Assembly: GCF_024763615.1 (NCBI RefSeq)
Contig: NC_077222.1
Span: 100,659,417-100,723,416 of the forward strand
Source: Phlebotomus papatasi
Taxonomy: Eukaryota; Arthropoda; Insecta; Diptera; Psychodidae
Length of the DNA: 64,000 bases
Direction of reading: 5' to 3'
The translations under genes were made by a program, and so were the position numbers. How positions within the stretch are numbered: position 1 is the stretch's first letter; the number at the start of each line of letters is the position of its first letter. Below are positions 59,255-64,000 of this stretch, piece after piece. The notes beneath the pieces are model-generated. The model made no database searches, was not told where the DNA came from, and worked only from the letters and a program-made list of their open reading frames with translations.

Positions 59255-60100
59255 AGGGGAGACCGGGGAGGTTTGGGACAGGGGTAGTGTGAGACAATGC
59301 GATTTTTTCATTAATTTTTGAAAGAAATGAGATTTAACCACTACTCAATCGTAAGCAATATTAAGATGTATCTTGACTAATAGAATGGATATCTTCAGTT
59401 TTATTGTTTTAATTCCATGAACACTTTCTTAAAAATTGATAAAAATTGTATATTTTGACGTCTCAGTTTTGCTCTTTGTATTTTATATCAGCGATATTAT
59501 AATCAAATTTTTTTTATCTCATTAGGTAGCAGTGTAATCTGGGAACATATTTTTATAAAAGTTTCAGAGATTATACGCTCTTGTTTTTTACTTAAAGGTT
59601 TTAAATCCCAAAACTACACACGGGGATGTTTGTAAAAGCAAAGAAATCTAGGATAGTAAAAAAAGAAGAAAATACATTAAATAAGGGATTGACAATAAAT
59701 GACCCTACAGTACAAATTAAATTGATATTAATTTCTAAGTATGAAATAATAGATTGAACACTTTTATTTCGATTGGAAATATTTTTATTCTAGTATTTTA
59801 AATTAATTAATGTGCTCCAATAATGCAAATTATGCGAGAAAAAATGCGTCCCAAACATCCCCTTTTGCGTCCCATACTGCCCCAAATCGGGGAGGTTTGG
59901 GACAAATCGTCAAGTTAAATGTTTTATCTTCTCCAAGAAAATTCATCTGTTTTCCAAGTTCTATCGAGTACTTTTTATAAAGTCAATACCCATAAGTATC
60001 CTATAGACCGCATGAAATTGTAATACATTATCGTGATTTTTTGGAATATTGTCTCAAAGTCAGAACATGAAAAAGTGTCCCAAACCTCCCCGGTCTCTCC
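59255..60100. mobile_element. MITE family C, long form
   Basis: Ends GGGGAGACCGGGGAGGTTTG and CAAACCTCCCCGGTCTCTCC are perfect inverted repeats between TA dinucleotides. An extra inner copy of CGGGGAGGTTTGGGACA lies at about 59888-59904, next to the opposite-facing CGTCCCAAACATCCCC. It sits about 150 bp inside the intron from the exon 1 donor. Non-coding. Confidence 0.85.
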
Positions 60101-60246
60101 TATGTATGTTCTAAATTTAAAACACCCATCCGATTCATTCGCTATTTACTGGTAAAAGCTGTTTACAATCTTTCTTAATCGACTGTATTCAAGTCTCACT
60201 CCCTACCCTACGGCTATTGATATAGAAATGTTTACTGCAAACTTAC

Positions 60247-60433
60247 TTGGTCTGTCCAATTCATTTATAAGATCATCTGCCTCGGAGTACGCTGCATTGA
60301 CGACAATCTGATTCCATGAATTGATTGAACAACACCAACAGAGTAACCACCAGATGCGGAATAAATTTCTGGATTGGAAGGTATTCCGCCACAGTTTGAG
60401 ACTAAAACTGCCATGGTGGAGTGAGAAAGTCAT
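60247..60433 (-). CDS. Sidestep-like exon 1: start codon and signal peptide
   Basis: This exon encodes residues 1-62. The ATG at 60433 is the first ATG of the open frame; the frame extends 12 codons further upstream but only to a GTG, so ATG 60433 is preferred. Basic residues lie around 13-26, followed by a hydrophobic stretch (IWWLLCWCC, residues 27-35) and a second one (IVVNAA, 43-48). This fits a long signal peptide, possibly cut after A48. The acidic EADDLINELDRP segment then leads into Ig1. The donor is AA|GTAAGT at 60246-60241. The exon ends in phase 1, and its last A joins TT of exon 2 to give Ile63. The next exon lies 48.2 kb away, which is usual for first introns of neuronal Ig genes but is enlarged here by a contig overlap. 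Transcription start not determined. Confidence 0.8.
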
Positions 60434-62226
60434 TTTGGGGGAATCGAATTTTAATTTACAACCACACACGAATTTTTTTCTATGAAAACTTCAGCTCTTT
60501 TCACTGTCATTAGAATATTAATATTGAAATTATTACACAAGTTGCACACACTGTGGAAAACTTTATATTTCTGCGGAAGATTTATGGCCCAAGTTATATT
60601 AAGCGAGAATTCTCAATGGAATGTGATATGACGAGCACTACAATAGCACTATTTCTTTGGTGTTAAAATTTTATAAGATATGTATGATGACTTCCAATTC
60701 TTCAAAATTTTTTTGTTGTTGCTGTATTTCTTCTCAAATTGATTTCAATTCAGTTCAGTACAAAGTCGATTGAATATTTTTCCATAATTATACCTCTCAT
60801 TTGTGCGAGTTTTTTGGTGATTCTCTCAATTCATCATCTTCGTTAAAAAATACCAATGGGAATACATTAAATAAAAACCGTGAAAGAATATACACGAAGA
60901 CGCCACATTTTTTTTTGTACATTAATGCACATAACACTTCATTTCACACTTGTCCCCCCTACAATGTTGACTAATTTTCTGTCAGTTAGTAATGCTTGAG
61001 ACATGTCCCCAGAAATACTCTCACATTCCTTTGACACTCTATAATTTTCGTTTGCCAGGTCATCTTTCTCTGCCTATCAGATCCATCAATATTGACATTG
61101 ATTTAGAGAGCAGTTCCTGTAACAAAAAAAGAGACAAAATTAAACTATTAGTTTTTTTTTGGTTTTTGAAACAACAAAACAAGGCAAGGACCAGCACATG
61201 GCTGAAAATATAAACTAAAACTCTATTTGTGCTCTAGTTTAAACATACACTGCACATAATGTAAATTATATATTTTCCGGTAATATTTATCTTTTATACA
61301 GGATGACAATATACAATTATTTTAGACTGTAATACCACTAATCGTTTTAATGTTAATCAAATATAAACAGCAACTTTAAAGCATATACTTTATAATAAAG
61401 ATAGTTTTAGAATAAATTGATTATCTAAAAGTTTGGAAAACATACAAAATTTAAGCGCATTTTAGTCCACTCAGCATTCTGCATTTGCTAATAATTATTT
61501 CATTTTCAATTTCAAGAGTTTCGGAAATTAAAAAGTTTTCCTTTTTGTCGAATATCCATTTAAAAAAAATAATGAAATAAATTTTTAATTCACGTAGTTT
61601 TAATTCAGTTTTATCTCATTTGTTGTTTTAGTTTATTTGAGTTACCATTGAACTCATATTTTTAACATATTAATATTTCCGGTGACAGTATTATTTATCA
61701 ATTCATATTTTTTATAATTTGTTCTTTTTTTCTCGTATGAAATGCCTACAAGCAATATAAACACAGCACTGTTAATATTTGAAATATAAGACAAGGAGAA
61801 ATAATACAATAAAAAACATAAAACTAGTAGCAATAAATTTCTATGAATAAATAAAATATTAATCGAAAAAATATATTTTGATGATATAAATATGTTTTAG
61901 GTTTTTAAATGATTTTTTTTTAATTATTAAAGAAGAATGAAACGTGCTATTCTATAAATTTGATTTGAACAGGATTGACACGATTTTAATAAGAGAAAGC
62001 CTTAGGCAGTGCAGGATAGCATGACTTTTGAAAATACAAAATTTTGCAATAATAAATAAACAAGTATTAATAATATAAAATTAATAAATGAGCATCACCA
62101 GTCTGATCAAATTTAATGTGGCTGACAATATTCTATCTCTTTGTAATAGTTTTTTACTCTAGTTTTATAAATTGTTATATTCTTTATCAAACAAAATACG
62201 AAATGTGAACTCTATATATTTGTAAC
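60434..62226 (-). other. Presumed 5' UTR and proximal promoter of the Sidestep-like gene
   Basis: This is the region upstream of ATG 60433 on the minus strand. It is AT-rich with poly-A/T runs. No convincing TATA box, initiator or upstream exon could be fixed from sequence alone. Short frames (for example 60992-61213 plus) are not supported as genes. Confidence 0.4.
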
Positions 62227-62585
62227 GGGTCCCGGCTAAAATCCCAAACGCCAAAATCCCAAAAGCCAAAATACCGAATTATTAAAAGTGTTACAGCTAC
62301 TCCCGCGATTCTTCCCGGGCTTGTTGGAGGCAAAGGGAAATCTTCTTTGTCTTAGGAAATTATTTTAAACATTTTCCTCCATTATAATTTCATCTCATCA
62401 GGATTTTGGCTTTCGGGATTTTGATCTTTTCGGGATTTTGGCGTTCGGAATTTTGGCTTTCGGTATTTTGGCTTTCGGGATTTTGGCTTTCGGGATTTTG
62501 GCTTTCGGGATTTTGACCTTTTCGGGATTTTAGCGTTCGGGATTTTGGCTTTCGGGATTTTGGCTTTCAGGATTTTGGCAGCCGC
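62227..62585. mobile_element. Foldback element with TTCGGGATTTTGGC arms
   Basis: A short left arm (CCCGGCTAAAATCCCAAACG) meets a right arm with about ten tandem TTCGGGATTTTGGC units. The core contains AAAAGTGTTACAGCTACT and TTTCCTCCATTATAATTTCA, related to the core at 38540-38590. It differs in having an extra GC-rich stretch (CGCGATTCTTCCCGGGCTTG). Confidence 0.75.
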
Positions 62586-62617
62586 CGATTTGTAACAGTA
62601 AATAAACGAATCTTAGT

Positions 62618-62930
62618 CAAAATCCAAATCGCCAAAATCCCGAAAGTTAAAATCCCGATTAAGTCGAAATCCTGAATAATCAAAATCAAGAAAGTCAAAA
62701 TCCTGAAAACCATAAAATCCCGAAATCCAAAATCCCGAATTATGAAAAGTGTCATAGCTACTCATTCCACACGCTATCCTCTGTATAAATTTGCCCCTTT
62801 CAGGATTTTGGCATTAAGCATTTTGATTATTCGGAATTTTGACTATTCGGGATTTCGATCCATTTGAGATTTTGTCTCTGCGGGACTTTAGGTTTTCGGA
62901 CCTTTGTTTTACGAGATTTTGGCCGGCATC
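62618..62930. mobile_element. Second foldback element, adjacent
   Basis: The left arm has AAAATCCCGAAA units. The core AAAAGTGTCATAGCTACT and CGCTATCCTCTGTATAAATT matches the same core as 37577-38694. The right arm ends GAGATTTTGGCCGGCATCG. The minus-strand frame at 62567-62755 is a by-product. Confidence 0.75.
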
Positions 62931-63600
62931 GCAAATAAACTAATAAAGAAAAATGTGCCGTATTTTCCGATAGCCATCACCCAAAAAGAAACCATAGCTG
63001 AACTTAGTTACCTTGTCTATTAATTTTATAAACGTTTGGCGAATGAATTTTGGAAAAACTTCAGCTTTCCAAAACTGCCCCATACTTAAAAACATTTTAC
63101 AAAACTGAAAATAAAATCACTTTCATGAAATTGAATTACTTGTTGAATTATTGAAAAACAGATAGCGTATTATTTGGATTTACAGGGGCATCAATCTGGT
63201 CTTTAGTTAGAAATATTTTTACATTTTTCAAAAAAATATTTTTTAATGAATGTTATGTCTTCTGTCTGTCTGTCTACAAATACTTTCGTATAACAAAAAT
63301 GAGTAATAAAATTGATTTTCAGACAAAAATTACTTATCGGTTCATAACCGGTTCAGAATCGATTTGACCAAATTTACAAATTATTAAAAACACTGCCCAA
63401 AATACACTTTATATAATTAAATTTGAGAAAAAAAAATAAATATCGATTATGAACCGGTAATAAACCGGTTCGTAACTGATTCAAATTGGCTATATTTTGT
63501 AATGAATTCCATTACTTTTCCAATGAACCAAAACATGATACCATTCGGTTGAAAAACGCACCCTCTAGAGCTTTTTAAACATTTAACCTTGAAAATCCCT
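62931..63600. other. Upstream flank; dispersed repeat copy
   Basis: 63330-63530 shares text with 55900-56130 (CTTATCGGTTCATAACCGGT). The following ATACCATTCGGTTGAAAAAC and CTCTAGAGCTTTTTAAAC resemble 781-825. A short GTCT microsatellite lies at about 63260-63275. Nothing coding. Confidence 0.45.
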
Positions 63601-63656
63601 TTTTTAGGTGTAAAATTAACATTAAAAAAGTTAATATATTTTTACACCTAAAAAGT
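63601..63656. repeat. AT-rich hairpin
   Basis: TTTTTAGGTGTAAAATTAAC faces GTTAATATATTTTTACACCT, giving a stem of about 20 bp with a short loop. Function unknown; it may be a MITE remnant. Confidence 0.6.
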
Positions 63657-63708
63657 GTTAAAGTTACGAAGAAAAAAAGTTAATCGCACCCCTTTTTTTC
63701 TCAGTGTA

Positions 63709-63911
63709 GGGATGGTTCGCACAGAGTGAACCTTCAAACGATGCGAATTTTCATTTTGTTTGCAAAGAGCTAGGTCGTCATTTCTTAGCTATTAGGTAAT
63801 TATTATTATTAACCTTATGAGACGAGATGAGAAATATTAAACTCATTAAATCAGCTCTTTGCAAACAAAGAGAAAATTCACATTTCAAGGTTCACTCTGT
63901 GCGAACCATGC
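63709..63911. mobile_element. Palindromic MITE with ATGGTTCGCACAG ends
   Basis: ATGGTTCGCACAGAGTGAAC at the left and its inverse GTTCACTCTGTGCGAACCAT at the right. Inner AGCTCTTTGCAAACAAAGAG is also matched on the left arm. TA flanks at 63707-63708 and 63912-63913. Confidence 0.85.
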
Positions 63912-64000
63912 TAACATTCCTTTATATTATTTCACGCTAAACAATCAAAGTCGATCTAGAATAGAGTACGACCAAGTTGACAATTCTTAACCCAGATGGC

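Larger units (their letters stand above)
2461..60433 (-). other. Gene span: Sidestep-family Ig cell-surface protein (3' incomplete)
   Basis: Seven minus-strand exons make one gene; the intron phases agree at all six junctions (1,2,1,1,1,0) and give 380 residues plus one base. Ig1 spans residues ~63-176 (C80, W96, C157 in YRCRVDF). Ig2 spans ~178-281 (C209, W222, C261). Ig3 spans ~282-380 (C306, W319/W320, C359 in LTCRAENP). N-glycosylation sequons occur at N172, N219 and N338. Signatures such as VLWFKEGDGEPLY, YRCRVDFRNSPTRN and LTCRAENP are diagnostic of the insect Sidestep family. Known members are single-pass surface proteins with several Ig domains that bind Beaten-path proteins during motor-axon guidance; which paralogue this is cannot be decided here. 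The later Ig domains, transmembrane segment and cytoplasmic tail are missing because the gene runs off the left edge. Confidence 0.93.

Overview
This window looks like AT-rich insect nuclear DNA, probably from a dipteran; the species cannot be told from the sequence. The evidence is consensus GT..AG splice sites, exons of a Sidestep-type immunoglobulin cell-surface protein, a very large first intron, and many small TA-target inverted-repeat transposons. No bacterial operon, tRNA or rRNA gene, or CRISPR array is visible.

Only one protein-coding gene can be supported. It lies on the minus strand and is 3'-incomplete. Seven coding exons (60433-60247, 12036-11904, 11699-11491, 11364-11254, 3235-3032, 2943-2792, 2605-2461) join in phase at every junction into 380 residues: an N-terminal hydrophobic signal region and three Ig domains with cysteine pairs C80/C157, C209/C261 and C306/C359. 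The sequence matches the Sidestep (Side) family, known in flies as surface partners of Beaten-path proteins in axon guidance. The remaining extracellular domains, membrane segment and tail lie beyond base 1. Intron 1 is 48.2 kb as assembled.

That intron is probably inflated. Bases 23305 to about 38787 are repeated nearly base for base at 39872 to about 52087. The second copy starts exactly at the right edge of a 500-N gap. The first ends about 600 bp before the gap. This is the pattern of two heterozygous contig ends, allelic versions of one locus, scaffolded in tandem. Several transposon insertions present in one copy have intact empty sites in the other.

The rest is dense, often nested, mobile DNA. 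There are several palindromic MITE families with TA target duplications. Several pogo-like derivatives keep fragments of a Psq/CENP-B-type transposase N-terminus. I also see a TAA-target Tourist-like MITE, a Stowaway-like MITE, two tRNA-derived SINE families, a LINE 3' end and a degraded Bel/Pao-like fragment. A foldback family has arms built of a ~15-bp unit (GCCAAAATCCCGAAA); in one locus these have expanded into a 31-bp satellite with a 216-bp higher-order repeat. A CpG-rich 29-bp tandem array lies near the left edge. Long open frames across these arrays are by-products of repeat periods not divisible by three.

Upstream of the gene (60434-64000) are the presumed 5' UTR and promoter, then more foldback and MITE copies. 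Stretches where nothing was recognised are listed as such.
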